Origin: Sphingobium sp. CR2-8
Lineage (GTDB): Bacteria; Pseudomonadota; Alphaproteobacteria; Sphingomonadales; Sphingomonadaceae
Assembly (NCBI RefSeq): GCF_035818615.1
Contig: NZ_JAYKZY010000002.1
Span: 2,482,501-2,546,500, forward strand
Reading direction: 5' to 3'
Length of the DNA: 64,000 nt
Shown: positions 26,410 through 40,543 of the stretch, piece after piece
How the letters are laid out: each line of letters starts with the position of its first letter
Numbering within the stretch: the stretch's first letter is position 1
Translations under genes and position numbers: made by a program
The notes under the pieces: model-generated
What the model saw: the letters and a program-made list of their open reading frames with translations, nothing else
Databases searched by the model: none
Told to the model about the DNA's origin: nothing

Positions 26410-27066
26410 GTGACCATCGTCGTCCGCACTCTTTCCGAACGTATTTTCGAAGTTATCCGCGAGCGAATCGTGGAGGGAAAGCTGCCCGACCGCGAACCGG
26501 TCCGGCAGGATGCGCTGGCGGCCGAACTGGGGGTCAGCAAAATCCCCCTGCGCGAGGCGCTGGCGCGGCTGGAGCATGAGGGGCTGCTCACCAGCCAGGC
26601 CAATCGCGGCTGGTTCGTCCGACCGATGTCGGCCGACCAAGCCGAGGAAATCTACCTGCTGCGCCTGGCGACCGAGCCGGTCGCCGCCGCTTTTTCCTGC
26701 ACTCGCACCAACGAGGCCGACCGGCAGGCCGCGCTCGACGCCTTCAAGTTGCTCGATGCGGCCGCTAATGACGATCTGAACGCCGTCGCCGTGCGCAATC
26801 GGGAATTCCATGTTGCGCTGGTGCGTCCGGGCGGGCGACTGTTGACGACGCAACTCGTCGAAAGGCTCGAGGTTCTGGCGGAACGTTATGTGCTGGCGCA
26901 TCTGGCGCCGGCCGGCCGTGGCGACCGCGCCCATCTGGAGCATCAGGCGCTGCTCGACGCCTGGCTCGCCGGCAATGCCGACGAAGTGCAGGCGCTGCTG
27001 ACCAGCCATATTTCCAGCACACTGGACGACCTGCGCGCGCAACTCGCCGCCAGTCACACGCAATGA
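26410..27066 (+). CDS. GntR-family (FCD) transcription regulator, second copy
   Basis: 218 residues. The GTG start is preceded by GGAG at a 9-bp spacing. A winged HTH occupies about 1-70 (ERIFEVIRERIVEGKLP, LGVSKIPLREALARLEHEGLL, NRGWFVRPM), then an FCD domain (AEEIYLLRLATEPVAA, NREFHVALVRPGG, EHQALLDAWLAGNADEVQALL). It lacks the LDPDVLAW linker of the regulator at 14255, so the two belong to different FCD branches and may sense different ligands, for instance an imino acid against a sugar acid. It is divergent from the dehydrogenase-peptidase operon and is followed 19 bp later by the permease gene, so control of hydroxyproline uptake and oxidation is its likely task. Confidence 0.92.
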   Translation: MTIVVRTLSERIFEVIRERIVEGKLPDREPVRQDALAAELGVSKIPLREALARLEHEGLLTSQANRGWFVRPMSADQAEEIYLLRLATEPVAAAFSCTRTNEADRQAALDAFKLLDAAANDDLNAVAVRNREFHVALVRPGGRLLTTQLVERLEVLAERYVLAHLAPAGRGDRAHLEHQALLDAWLAGNADEVQALLTSHISSTLDDLRAQLAASHTQ

Positions 27067-27085
27067 TCGTATAAAAGGGGACTTC

Positions 27086-28501
27086 ATGCTCGGACCACGC
27101 AAATCCATCGAGTCACTCGCAAGGCGCGAGTCCGGGCATAGTCTGGCCAAGACGTTAAGCTGGCCGCACCTCATTGCACTGGGCGTAGGCGCGATCGTGG
27201 GCACTGGCATCTATACGCTGACCGGCGTGGGTGCCGAGCGCGCCGGTCCCGCCGTCATCCTGGCCTTCGCCATTGCCGGCGCGGTCTGCGCCTGCGCGGC
27301 ACTGGCCTATGCCGAAATGGCGACCCTGATCCCGGCGGCGGGCAGCGCCTACACATTCAGCTATGCCGCCATGGGCGAAACCGTCGCTTGGGTCGTGGGA
27401 TGGAGCCTGATTCTGGAATATTCGCTCGCCTGCTCGACCGTCGCGGTCGGCTGGTCGGGTTATCTGGTCGGCTGGCTGACATCGGCGGGCATCCATCTGC
27501 CCGCGATGCTGCTGGTCGGGCCGCATGGCGGCGGCCTCATCAACCTGCCCGCCGTGATGGTGGCGCTGGCCGTGATGGGGATGCTGATCGCGGGTACACG
27601 CGAAAGCGCGACGCTCAACATCATCCTGGTCATCATCAAGCTGGTTGCGCTGTCTATCTTCGTAGCGATCGCGATGCCCGCCTTTCAGTCGACCAACCTT
27701 GATCCGTTCATGCCCTATGGCTTTACCAGCACCGAAATCGGCGGCGAGAAGCGCGGCGTGATGGCGGCGGCGGCGATCGTCTTCTTCGCCTTTTACGGCT
27801 TCGACGCGGTCGCCACATCGGCGGAAGAAGCGAAGAACCCGGGCCGTGACCTGACCATCGGCATCATCGGGTCGATGCTCGTCTGCACTGTCATCTATAT
27901 GGGCGTAGCCATTGCCGCTATCGGTGCAGTGCCCTTTCAACAACTCGCCAATTCACCCGAACCGCTGGCGCTGGTGCTGCGCCAGCTGGGCCAGCCGGTC
28001 GCCGCACATCTGATCGCGCTGGCCGCCGTCATCGCATTGCCCTCCGTCATATTGGTGATGATGTATGGCCAGAGCCGCGTCTTCTTCGTCATGGCGCGCG
28101 ACGGCCTGCTGCCGCGCAGTCTGGCCAAGGTCAGCCCGCGTACCGGCGCACCGACCCGCATCACGCTGATCACCGGCGTGTCGATCGCGCTGGTCGCGGG
28201 CATATTCCGCCTGGACGAGATTGCCGAGTTGGCCAATGCTGGGACGCTGATCGCCTTCATGGCGGTGGGCGCCTGCCTGATGATCCTGCGCCGTCGCTCA
28301 CCGGAACTGCCGCGCCTGTTCCGCTGTCCGCAACCCTATATAGTGGGCACGCTGACGATCCTGGGCTGCGCCTATCTGCTGTTCAGCCTGCCGGAATCCA
28401 CGCTGATCCGCTTTGGCGCGTGGAATGTGATCGGACTGCTGTTCTACATATTCTACAGCCGCAGCCGCAGCACCGCCCGGCAAGAGGCTGCCGACGCCTG
28501 A
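27086..28501 (+). CDS. APC superfamily amino-acid permease (cationic-type/YfnA-like)
   Basis: 471 residues with about 12 predicted membrane helices. The first helix reads LIALGVGAIVGTGIYTLTG, the unwound GxGxxxGxGIF-like substrate segment of APC transporters; later helices include FFAFYGFDAVATSAEEAKNPGRD and the QSRVFFVMARDGLLPR loop, both typical of the CAT branch. An AAAAGGGG box precedes the ATG. It follows the GntR gene directly and precedes the galactosidases. Given the neighbours, hydroxyproline or proline is the best guess for its substrate, though CAT-type proteins usually carry basic or branched amino acids, so this is inference only. Confidence 0.9.
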   Translation: MLGPRKSIESLARRESGHSLAKTLSWPHLIALGVGAIVGTGIYTLTGVGAERAGPAVILAFAIAGAVCACAALAYAEMATLIPAAGSAYTFSYAAMGETVAWVVGWSLILEYSLACSTVAVGWSGYLVGWLTSAGIHLPAMLLVGPHGGGLINLPAVMVALAVMGMLIAGTRESATLNIILVIIKLVALSIFVAIAMPAFQSTNLDPFMPYGFTSTEIGGEKRGVMAAAAIVFFAFYGFDAVATSAEEAKNPGRDLTIGIIGSMLVCTVIYMGVAIAAIGAVPFQQLANSPEPLALVLRQLGQPVAAHLIALAAVIALPSVILVMMYGQSRVFFVMARDGLLPRSLAKVSPRTGAPTRITLITGVSIALVAGIFRLDEIAELANAGTLIAFMAVGACLMILRRRSPELPRLFRCPQPYIVGTLTILGCAYLLFSLPESTLIRFGAWNVIGLLFYIFYSRSRSTARQEAADA

Positions 28502-28552
28502 CGGCGGCGCAGCCTTCCCTCTTCGTTTCAACTTGATCCCAAGGAGATCGCG

Positions 28553-33191
<4,639 letters not shown>

Positions 33192-33213
33192 CGATCAACG
33201 GTGACGCGCACGG

Positions 33214-33251
33214 AAAGACCCGCCTGCGCAGTCATGCAGGCGGGTCTTTTT
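33214..33251 (+). terminator. Intrinsic terminator after the beta-galactosidase gene
   Basis: A perfect 14-bp stem, AAAGACCCGCCTGC (33214-33227) with its complement (33236-33249), an 8-base loop and a run of five T. It lies 22 bp beyond the GH2 stop. Confidence 0.88.
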
Positions 33252-33303
33252 GCGTCTAAAGTGGCCGGGTTTTACCCCCGGCCAGCCTGTATTGGTTTTA
33301 CCC

Positions 33304-33343
33304 GATTTCCAAGTCATCAGATGATTCCATCTGATGAGAAATC
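33304..33343. other. Hairpin without T-tract near the second TonB receptor 3' end
   Basis: A 10-bp perfect stem (33314-33323 with 33328-33337, loop ATTC), extended after a small asymmetric bulge by GATTTC/GAAATC. It begins a few bases beyond the receptor stop but has no T-run on either strand, so it may stabilise the mRNA end rather than terminate transcription. Confidence 0.6.
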
Positions 33344-33346
33344 GCT

Positions 33347-36259
33347 TTAGAAATTCACCGTCGCGCCGATGAAGATGTTGCGACCCAGCGCGTCATAGAC
33401 GCCTGGATAGGTGTTGCCGTTGCCGAAGGACGACAGGATGCCGGCCGCGATCGCTGGCGGATCCTTGTCGAACATATTGTTCATGCCAGCGCGCAACGTC
33501 AGCTGCTTGCCGATCGACTGGGTGAGCGACAGGTCGAAATAATTATAGTCGTTGATCTTGCGGTTGATGACGCTGGGCGTACCGTTGAGCGCGGCATTGT
33601 CCGACAGGCTGGACAATGTCGTGCCGCCGATGTGACGCCAGGACAGCGAGAGGACGGTATCGCTGGGCGCCATCCAGGTGAAACGGGCCACATGGCGCCA
33701 TTCGGGTGATGGTTGACCACAGGTATAGCCGAACAGGCCCTTGCAGTCATAGCTTCCCTGGCCCGGCAACGGTTGCGATACCTGCTTGGCCAGCCAGGTG
33801 CCGACTGCATTGATGTTGAATTGGCCCAGCTTGCCGATGCCGAACGTATAGTCGGCGGTCACGTCGATGCCGGACGTCTTGAGATATCCGGTGTTGAGCG
33901 TCGTCGATACGATATAGCCGTTCTGACCGAAGATAGCGCCCGACCGTGGATCACGATTGAACAGGCCGCAATAATAGGGATCGCCGGTCTGGGCGCACTG
34001 GCTGATGATCAACGAGGCGTCGAGCGCACCGATATAGTCCTGCACCTTGATCTTGTAATAATCGACAGACAGCGAGAAGTTGCGCAGCGAGCGCGGCGTC
34101 AGCACGAAACCCGCGGTGATCGTATCGGCCGTTTCCGGCTTCAGTCCACGATTGCCGCCGCCCAGTGCAGAACAGGTGTCCGCCGGGCATTCCACGATAT
34201 TGCCATATTGCGCGGCGGTAACGCCGGTGAGCGCGCAGGTCGCTTCGGACGCGACAGGGTCCGGACCGGAACAAGGGTCTTGCCCGGCGACATTGCCGAC
34301 CGACTGCGACGCGAAGAGTTCACCGATATTGGGCGCACGGATTGCATGGTTGTAGCTGGCACGCAGGCGAAGGTCGTCGACCGGTTGCCAGCTAAGTTCG
34401 CCCTTGTATGTCCAGACATTGAAATTGGACTTGAAACCGGTCGACTTCTGCTGATTCTTGTATGACGAATAACGCAAACCACCATTGATTGTCAGCGACC
34501 GGACGAAGGGCATGTCCGAAATCAGCGGAATTTCGATTTCGCCATAGCCTTCGGTCACGCTGATGACGCCATCCGCATTGGTGGCGCCGCCCTGCTGCGC
34601 GATCTCGTCGGCGAAATAGTTCAGCGTCTCGCGGCGATGTTCCGCACCCAGCGCAATGCCCACGCCCCGGCTGGCCCAGGGACTGGTGATGCCCATCTGG
34701 CCCAGATCGCCGCTCAGCGTGCCGGAAAAGACCCGCTGCGAATTGCGGGACGAGGTGTTGCTGGGGGTGAAGAGATAGTTGCCCTGTTCTGCGGTGACGC
34801 CGCCAGCCGCGAAGACATTGACCGGGATACAATTGGGGTCGGTGCCGTCGATGACCGAACGACAGGTGGGAACGCCGTTGACGGGCACGACGTCGAGCGC
34901 GCGTTGCGCCTTTACCGCATCGACATTGTTGAGATAGCGTTCCTTGAAGCGAACCAGCGAATAGAGATAGTTCACATCATAGCTAAAGCCACTGCCCAGA
35001 TCGCCGCGCACGCCGGCGGTATAGCGATAGTCGTTATATCTAAGGTCATCACGGCGTGGGGCGAGGGTCATGCGGTAGCCGACCAGCGCATCGGCGGTCT
35101 GGCTGGTGCCCGCCTTGGCCCCGCACAGGGTGTTGAGCTGGCTGGCGCTGGCCAGCGGATTGTTGCACGAAATAGCGAAGGGCGAGCCCAGGAAGATCGC
35201 CGAGGGCGCGACCTGCGAGAAGGTATGATCACGCATGAACATAAAACTGCCATAGACTTCGGCCGCCTTGCTCAGTTCGAACTTGGCGAAAGCGCCTGCG
35301 GTGATGCGTTCGTCCGACCGCTGGAAATAATTGTCCGGCGCGTAATTATAGGCATAGCTGTTGTCGTAGGGTACGAAGGTCTGGCTGCCATCCTTGTTGT
35401 TGGTTAGCGTCTGGCCCTGCGCAGCGCCCTCCAGCGGGACGAATGTGCCAAAGGGCGTATTGCTCGACCCGCCGCAGAACAGGGCTGTGCCGGCATCGTC
35501 AGCCTGTTGCAGCGCGCAGGAAGATACGTCGCGGTTCGACTGACGCACCGGATCATGATGGCGATAGCCGGCATAAGCGGTGATGTTGCCGCGACCATCG
35601 GCGAAATTCTTGCCCGCAGACACGGTGATGTCCTGCTTGCCGCCGTCCATGACCGAACCGTTGGCCTTGCGATAGCCCTTGTCGTCGAGCAGGCTGCGTA
35701 CCGCGCCATTGTTGTTGTCATGCTGATAGAAGCCGGTCTGGGCGTCGATCCGGATGCCGTCCAGATCATCCTTCAGCACGAAATTGACGACGCCCGACAG
35801 CGCGTCCGAACCGTAGACCGCCGACGCGCCGCCAGTCAGCACATCGACACGCTCGACCAGGCTGCTGGGCACGAAATTGAGGTTGATCGCCTGCTGGGGC
35901 AGCATGCGCTGGCCATTGACCAGCACAAGCACGCGGTTGTCCCCCAGATTGCGTAGATTGACCTTGGAGGTACCGTCCGAACCATTCGAGACATTCTCGT
36001 TCGCATCGGCGGTGAATTGCGGCAGGCGGTTCAATACGCCTTCCACCGTGGTTGCCCCCTGGTAGCGAAATTCTTCCGCGCCCACGACGGTCTGAGGACT
36101 GTTGCTCTGCAGATCGGGGCGCTTGATGCGCGTACCGGTCACGACGATGTCCGATGCACCGGACGCTGCGGGTTCCTGCGCGATCTGCGCCAGGGCAATC
36201 CCAGGCAGAACGGCGGTCGCCGCCGCAGCACAACATAGTCTTACACGGTAATTCCGCAT
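33347..36259 (-). CDS. TonB-dependent receptor, second copy of different subtype
   Basis: 970 residues. A signal peptide (CAAAATAVLPGIALA) is followed by an N-terminal segment DIVVTGTRIKRPDLQSNSP and a plug with VEGVLNRLPQFTADANENVSNGSDG, NLRNLGDNRVLVLVNGQRM and SAVYGSDALSGVVNFVLKDD. The barrel ends with RNIFIGATVNF. This iron-siderophore-like subtype is often found beside secreted peptidases, so it may import glycopeptides while the receptor at 4513 imports oligosaccharides. The division is inferred from plug sequence and neighbours only. It has its own promoter with palindromic operator site 6, placing it in the same regulon. It is convergent with the galactosidase operon. Confidence 0.92.
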   Translation of the reverse strand: MRNYRVRLCCAAAATAVLPGIALAQIAQEPAASGASDIVVTGTRIKRPDLQSNSPQTVVGAEEFRYQGATTVEGVLNRLPQFTADANENVSNGSDGTSKVNLRNLGDNRVLVLVNGQRMLPQQAINLNFVPSSLVERVDVLTGGASAVYGSDALSGVVNFVLKDDLDGIRIDAQTGFYQHDNNNGAVRSLLDDKGYRKANGSVMDGGKQDITVSAGKNFADGRGNITAYAGYRHHDPVRQSNRDVSSCALQQADDAGTALFCGGSSNTPFGTFVPLEGAAQGQTLTNNKDGSQTFVPYDNSYAYNYAPDNYFQRSDERITAGAFAKFELSKAAEVYGSFMFMRDHTFSQVAPSAIFLGSPFAISCNNPLASASQLNTLCGAKAGTSQTADALVGYRMTLAPRRDDLRYNDYRYTAGVRGDLGSGFSYDVNYLYSLVRFKERYLNNVDAVKAQRALDVVPVNGVPTCRSVIDGTDPNCIPVNVFAAGGVTAEQGNYLFTPSNTSSRNSQRVFSGTLSGDLGQMGITSPWASRGVGIALGAEHRRETLNYFADEIAQQGGATNADGVISVTEGYGEIEIPLISDMPFVRSLTINGGLRYSSYKNQQKSTGFKSNFNVWTYKGELSWQPVDDLRLRASYNHAIRAPNIGELFASQSVGNVAGQDPCSGPDPVASEATCALTGVTAAQYGNIVECPADTCSALGGGNRGLKPETADTITAGFVLTPRSLRNFSLSVDYYKIKVQDYIGALDASLIISQCAQTGDPYYCGLFNRDPRSGAIFGQNGYIVSTTLNTGYLKTSGIDVTADYTFGIGKLGQFNINAVGTWLAKQVSQPLPGQGSYDCKGLFGYTCGQPSPEWRHVARFTWMAPSDTVLSLSWRHIGGTTLSSLSDNAALNGTPSVINRKINDYNYFDLSLTQSIGKQLTLRAGMNNMFDKDPPAIAAGILSSFGNGNTYPGVYDALGRNIFIGATVNF

Positions 36260-36319
36260 TGATTGTCTCCCTGGCGTTTTTTGCAGGAAAGACGCTGCGG
36301 CAAATTCGCCGGAAAGTCA

Positions 36320-36337
36320 AATATGGTATACGAAATA
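36320..36337. promoter_or_regulatory. Palindromic operator (site 6)
   Basis: AATATGGTATACGAAATA keeps the GTATAC core and the AT-rich arms of the shared palindrome. It lies 61 bp before the second TonB receptor start and on the far side faces the MBL-fold gene. Confidence 0.62.
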
Positions 36338-36665
36338 TATTATGCAAGACGACCATTGCGATAGATATACGGCGCTACGCCACCTGCGCGAAACGGCAGT
36401 TGTCGGAGGCGGCCTCGTCGTTCCATCTGTTACGCTTCGACAGAAGATCACTGTAAAGGCAAGAACGCCTTCTGCTCGCGCACGAGCCGTTCGGTTGCGG
36501 ACCCTGAGGCATAAGCTCGGCGAGAAGGGACAAGAACACTGTGACTCTGGGCTGGCAAAAGCGCGTGGGCGATCCTTCCGGCCGCGACCTGAAACCTATT
36601 TGGCGGCACACCGGGTTGCCAGGCGCGCGCACAGCAGACATGTGTCGTTCCAACAGGAGATACGC

Positions 36666-37583
36666 ATGACATCCAAATCGCTTGTTGCCGGCATGGCGCT
36701 TGCTGCCATGATCGCAGGCGCGGCCCCGGCATTTGCCAAGAGCAAGGACGCCCTCGCCATTTCCGTTTATAATCCGGGAGAGAAAGGCGTCTTCGCCGTT
36801 TCCTCGGAGATCGTCTCCGGCCCGCATGAGGTGATGCTGGTCGACGCCCAGTTCTCCGCTACGGACGCCAGGGCGCTGGTCGCGCAGATCAAGGCGACCG
36901 GCAAGACCTTGAAGACGGTCTATATCAGCCACAGCGATCCCGACTATTATTTCGGGCTCGAGACGATCCACGCCGCCTTCCCCGACGCGAAGATTGTCGC
37001 CACGCCGCAAACGGTGGCCGCAATACGGGCAAGCAAGGATGGCAAGCTTGCCTTTTGGGGACCGATCCTCAAGGACAATGCGCCCACATCCGTCATCGTC
37101 CCGGAGCCTCTCACGGGGAATATGCTGACCGTAGACGGCAAGGCGCTGAATATCGTCGGGCTCGACGGCCCGACCCCAGACCGCACATTTCTTTGGGTGC
37201 CGTCGAACAGAGCGGTGATCGGCGGCATTCCCGTTGTCGCCAACGAGCATGTCTGGATCGCGGATACCCAAACGTCGCAATCCCGTGCGGACTGGAAAAA
37301 GACGCTCGACGCGATCACCGCGCTCAAGCCCCTGATGGTGGTTCCAGGCCATTATTCGGTCAATCGCGATGGCAGCCAGCCCTTCACGCTGGCGGCGGTG
37401 AAATTCACCCGGGACTATCTCGACGCCTTCGAGGTGGAGGCTGCCAAAGCGACCGATTCAGGCGCACTGATCGCTGCGATGAAGCGGCGCTATCCCGGCC
37501 TCGCCGGCGAGGATTCCCTGACGACCAGCGCCAAGGTGATCAAGGGCGAGATGAAATGGCCGACGGAAGACCCTGCCAACTGA
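36666..37583 (+). CDS. Secreted metallo-beta-lactamase-fold protein with altered metal motif
   Basis: 305 residues. The ATG at 36666 follows an AACAGGAG box and starts a clear signal peptide (ALAAMIAGAAPAFAK); the frame is open for 108 more codons upstream but without features. The body is an MBL fold. Where classical members have HxHxDH it reads YISHSDPDYYFGLE, so the second histidine and the final histidine are replaced. Further candidate ligands are in VVPGHYSVNRDGS. This HSDPD variant recurs in a periplasmic MBL subfamily of unknown substrate. It is divergent from the TonB receptor and lies at the edge of the regulon; whether it belongs to the glycoprotein system is unclear. Confidence 0.8.
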   Translation: MTSKSLVAGMALAAMIAGAAPAFAKSKDALAISVYNPGEKGVFAVSSEIVSGPHEVMLVDAQFSATDARALVAQIKATGKTLKTVYISHSDPDYYFGLETIHAAFPDAKIVATPQTVAAIRASKDGKLAFWGPILKDNAPTSVIVPEPLTGNMLTVDGKALNIVGLDGPTPDRTFLWVPSNRAVIGGIPVVANEHVWIADTQTSQSRADWKKTLDAITALKPLMVVPGHYSVNRDGSQPFTLAAVKFTRDYLDAFEVEAAKATDSGALIAAMKRRYPGLAGEDSLTTSAKVIKGEMKWPTEDPAN

Positions 37584-37979
37584 TTTGCCATTGGAGGGTC
37601 CAAGGCAGCCAGAAACCACGTTGAATTTGCGAGGATCCTTGGCCGATGGCCGACTGGCCGTTCACTCCTGCCGAGAGCCATGACGGAAAACCCCTCGACT
37701 GGCATTGTCGGACACTTCCTCGATCCGACAGTGATTTTTGGACATGCCAAGGGATCACAGGGGCGCGCAATTCCGTGCACGCCGGATTTTCGGCGGAATT
37801 GCGCTGCGACTGCCTGAGATTCATGTGATTGCCGACACCCGAAACTTGCCCATTTCCCCATGAGGTCGGGGGTCCGAAACTCAATCAAGAACAGCTTCGG
37901 GAATAGGACGTTCACTGCTCGCGTTCCGCCGAATTGCGGGACCGATTTCCCCATTACGTCCCGAAAGAGCGAATGTCCC
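37584..37979. other. Intergenic region between MBL-fold and GGDEF genes
   Basis: 396 bp between convergent genes. No frame with recognisable features, no strong terminator and no repeat was seen. Confidence 0.5.
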
Positions 37980-39239
37980 TCAGCCCGCGGGATAAAGCAT
38001 GCCGGTGCAAGCCACGTTGGCGGCGATACCACCGTCATGCGAGCGCCCAACAAGCAGTGTATGATCAACGACACGATTGCGACCGCCATGTTTAGCGGCA
38101 TAAAGCGCCATATCGGCTTGGGTGATCAGCGCCTCCCAAGTCGCGCCTTGCCGTGCAGCCCGACTATGCCCCAGACTGGCTGTGCAGCGGAGCTCTGTAC
38201 CATCGCTCAGGAATACAGACATGGTCTCGATCGAAACTCGGATTCGTTCTGCGATCTCCGCCTCGATGGCTTCGGGGCCGGGCGCCAGCAAGATCATGAA
38301 CTCCTCACCGCCCACCCGGGCGACGAGGTCGGTCGAACGCACCGTTTCGGCGATCCGGGTTGCCACCGCGACAAGCACCGCATCGCCTGCGAGATGTCCC
38401 CACCGATCGTTCAATCGCTTGAAATTGTCGATGTCGAGCAGGATGAGTGCCAGATCAGCGCTCTCTTGTGCCAGGGATTCGATCCGCTTTGCACCGGCCT
38501 CCCACATAACGCGACGATTGGACAAGCCAGTAAGCGCATCGCGTGTCGCCTGCCAGACCAGTCGCTCGTCCAACTGCCGCGCGATCATCCACAGGAGGCA
38601 GACGGCGATCATCCATGTCAAAAGCAGCCGTGCCACCAGTCCCACGACTGTGCTGATTTCGAATGCCAATGTGCTTTCAGCACCCGCCAATACTGCCAAA
38701 CTGCGCAGCCCCATAATGCCTGCCCAGGCGAAATGAAGGACGGCCGCCAACCTAGCTGGCGGACGATGTGGCAGGTCAGCATGGCGCCAGAGCGCCACAC
38801 CGGTGGCGATAGTCAGCAAGCCTCGAAGAGCGCAGCCGAACAGCAACATCACGCCGAAGTCGGGTTTCGGCAGCGACAGTGCGTAAGCAACCTCCACCAG
38901 CGCCAGTAGCACGGCGAACCCAATCGGCCAGTTGTCCCTACTCGGACGGTTGAGGAACAAGTTGGTTGCAACCAACGCGACCGCCATGCCAACGTCGATC
39001 GTGAGATTGGCGATCAACTGAATCCGCGGCACCATGATGTTGAACGCGCTCAGCATGAGTGCAACGAAGCCACTCGTCATCAGTATGTTGGCCAAACTCC
39101 AGAGCAAAAGACTGGCCGGTCGCTTCACATAATCTGTAGCTCGCCAAAAGCCCAGGAACAGACACGCCGAAACGAGTGACGTGAACGCGTTGACGAACAG
39201 CATCGTCGTCAGGTCAATTTGACTACCGAATTCCCGCAT
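37980..39239 (-). CDS. Membrane-bound diguanylate cyclase
   Basis: 419 residues. The first ~230 form six or seven membrane helices (FVNAFTSLVSACLFLGFW, VGMAVALVATNLFL, LLLTWMIAVCLLWMI). A GGDEF domain follows, with DALTGLSNRR, DNFKRLNDRWGH and the active site RVGGEEFMILL. An RxxD product-inhibition site (RSTD) sits exactly five residues before GGEEF. It should make cyclic di-GMP from GTP at the inner membrane with feedback control. The sensor signal is unknown. Together with the EAL fragment at the left edge, c-di-GMP genes lie near both ends of the repeat-bracketed segment. No operon partner. Confidence 0.93.
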   Translation of the reverse strand: MREFGSQIDLTTMLFVNAFTSLVSACLFLGFWRATDYVKRPASLLLWSLANILMTSGFVALMLSAFNIMVPRIQLIANLTIDVGMAVALVATNLFLNRPSRDNWPIGFAVLLALVEVAYALSLPKPDFGVMLLFGCALRGLLTIATGVALWRHADLPHRPPARLAAVLHFAWAGIMGLRSLAVLAGAESTLAFEISTVVGLVARLLLTWMIAVCLLWMIARQLDERLVWQATRDALTGLSNRRVMWEAGAKRIESLAQESADLALILLDIDNFKRLNDRWGHLAGDAVLVAVATRIAETVRSTDLVARVGGEEFMILLAPGPEAIEAEIAERIRVSIETMSVFLSDGTELRCTASLGHSRAARQGATWEALITQADMALYAAKHGGRNRVVDHTLLVGRSHDGGIAANVACTGMLYPAG

Positions 39240-39849
39240 GGCTGCATCTTATCAGTAAATACTTAGAAACCCTTACCTTCTCGGAAAGTAAGCGCATCGG
39301 CGCGATCTTTGGACTCCCCTCTTCCCGTCATCAAAGCCATTTACCGTACGATCTAGGATGTTTATTCAGAGACGCCGGAGTTTGTCCGCGCGGATCGCCT
39401 AACGGTATAAAAAAAAGCATCCAAATCGGAACAGCGGCGGCAGGCGGCAACAATCGGGCGAAAGCCGCCGCCTGCCATATGATAGCCGCTATGTCGGGAG
39501 CTGACGCAATCGGTCGTTCACGCGTTGGGGACGGAATGGCATGAACTGGTCGACTGCTACCGGAAGCGACGCACCGCGAACGGAGGCTATCCGCCTACCC
39601 AGCTCCATTCATGGTCCGTTCCCTCGCGCCTGCCCTTGTGATATAGGCAATTGAGAAAGCAGCGAGATTCCTGATTTCAGCAAGAACGAACCGGCGCCTT
39701 TCTGGAAGCCTTATCGCTCATCTCATTTCCATTACATATCTGAAAACCAAAACAGAACTATTGTGAGTTGGATTCCGGCTCGGCCATATATTCCGGCTGA
39801 TAAACCTTCCTTCTCGACTTGCCGCATGTCGCCCGTCTAAGAGAACGGC
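39240..39849. other. Long intergenic region carrying repeat copy 2 and a hairpin
   Basis: 610 bp without a credible gene. It contains a GC-rich hairpin (arms GGCAGGCGGC at 39439-39448 and its complement at 39467-39476) and repeat copy 2 (39548-39790), which ends about 60 bp before the GST start. Confidence 0.6.
39548..39790 (+). repeat. Diverged direct repeat, copy 2
   Basis: Matches 862-907 and 1034-1240 in the same orientation, lacking about 125 bases present in copy 1. Shared landmarks include CTGCCCTTGTGATATA, CAGCAAGAACGAAC and GGATTCCGGCTCGGC, the last being where similarity ends. Confidence 0.75.
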
Positions 39850-40539
39850 ATGATGAAGCTGTTCATTGGCAACAAAGCCTATTCGAGCTGGTCGCTGCGC
39901 GGGTGGCTGGCGTGCAAATTGTCCACCCTTCCGTTCGAGGAAGTGGTCGTGCCCCTCTATGACGAAGCGTGGGAGAAGCGGCGCGAGGGCGACGAGTTCG
40001 CGCCGTCGTCCGGCAAGGTGCCGATCCTGTGGGACGGCGACGATGTCGTCGTGTGGGACAGCCTCGCCATCGTCGAATATCTCAACGAGAAAAGCCGCGC
40101 GGAAGGAGTTGGGGACGACCTGTTCTGGCCGACCGATCCCGCCGCGCGCGCGATGGCCCGGTCCATGGCCGCCGAAATGCACAGCAGCTTCGCTGCGCTC
40201 CGCCGCGAGCACAGCATGAACATCCGGCAAATCTATCCCGCCGTGCCGCCGTCCGACGCGGTGGCACAGGATATCGCGCGCATCATGCAGCTTTGGGCGC
40301 AGGCCCGCGCCCGCCACGGTGGCGATGGCGATTTCCTGTTCGGGACCTTCGGCGCCGCAGACGTGATGTTCGCGCCCGTCGTCACCCGCCTCATCACCTA
40401 CCAGCTGCCGGTCGCCCGTTTCGCCGAAGCCTATATGCGCGCGATCATCGCCCATCCCTGGATGCAGGAATGGATCGGCGGCGCGCAGGCAGAGGACTGG
40501 GTCATCGACCGGTTCGAAATCCCTCCGCAGACGGCGTAA
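39850..40539 (+). CDS. Glutathione S-transferase family protein
   Basis: 229 residues. The N-terminal thioredoxin-like domain reads KLFIGNKAYSSWSLRGWLACK, with the serine in YSSWSLR at the usual glutathione-activating position and VPILWDGDDVVVWDSLAIVEYL as the cis-proline and glutathione gamma-glutamyl contact (DS). The C-terminal helical domain holds the conserved FGAADVMFAPVVTR N-capping stretch. This branch (GNKxYSSWS) is widespread in proteobacteria, usually without a known substrate. The second codon is also ATG. It is followed 4 bp later by the frameshifted anchored protein. Confidence 0.92.
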   Translation: MMKLFIGNKAYSSWSLRGWLACKLSTLPFEEVVVPLYDEAWEKRREGDEFAPSSGKVPILWDGDDVVVWDSLAIVEYLNEKSRAEGVGDDLFWPTDPAARAMARSMAAEMHSSFAALRREHSMNIRQIYPAVPPSDAVAQDIARIMQLWAQARARHGGDGDFLFGTFGAADVMFAPVVTRLITYQLPVARFAEAYMRAIIAHPWMQEWIGGAQAEDWVIDRFEIPPQTA

Positions 40540-40543
40540 CGCC

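Noticed and set aside
36342..36665. N-terminal extension of the MBL-fold protein
   Set aside because: The ATG at 36666 has a good ribosome site and starts a signal peptide; upstream codons look non-coding.
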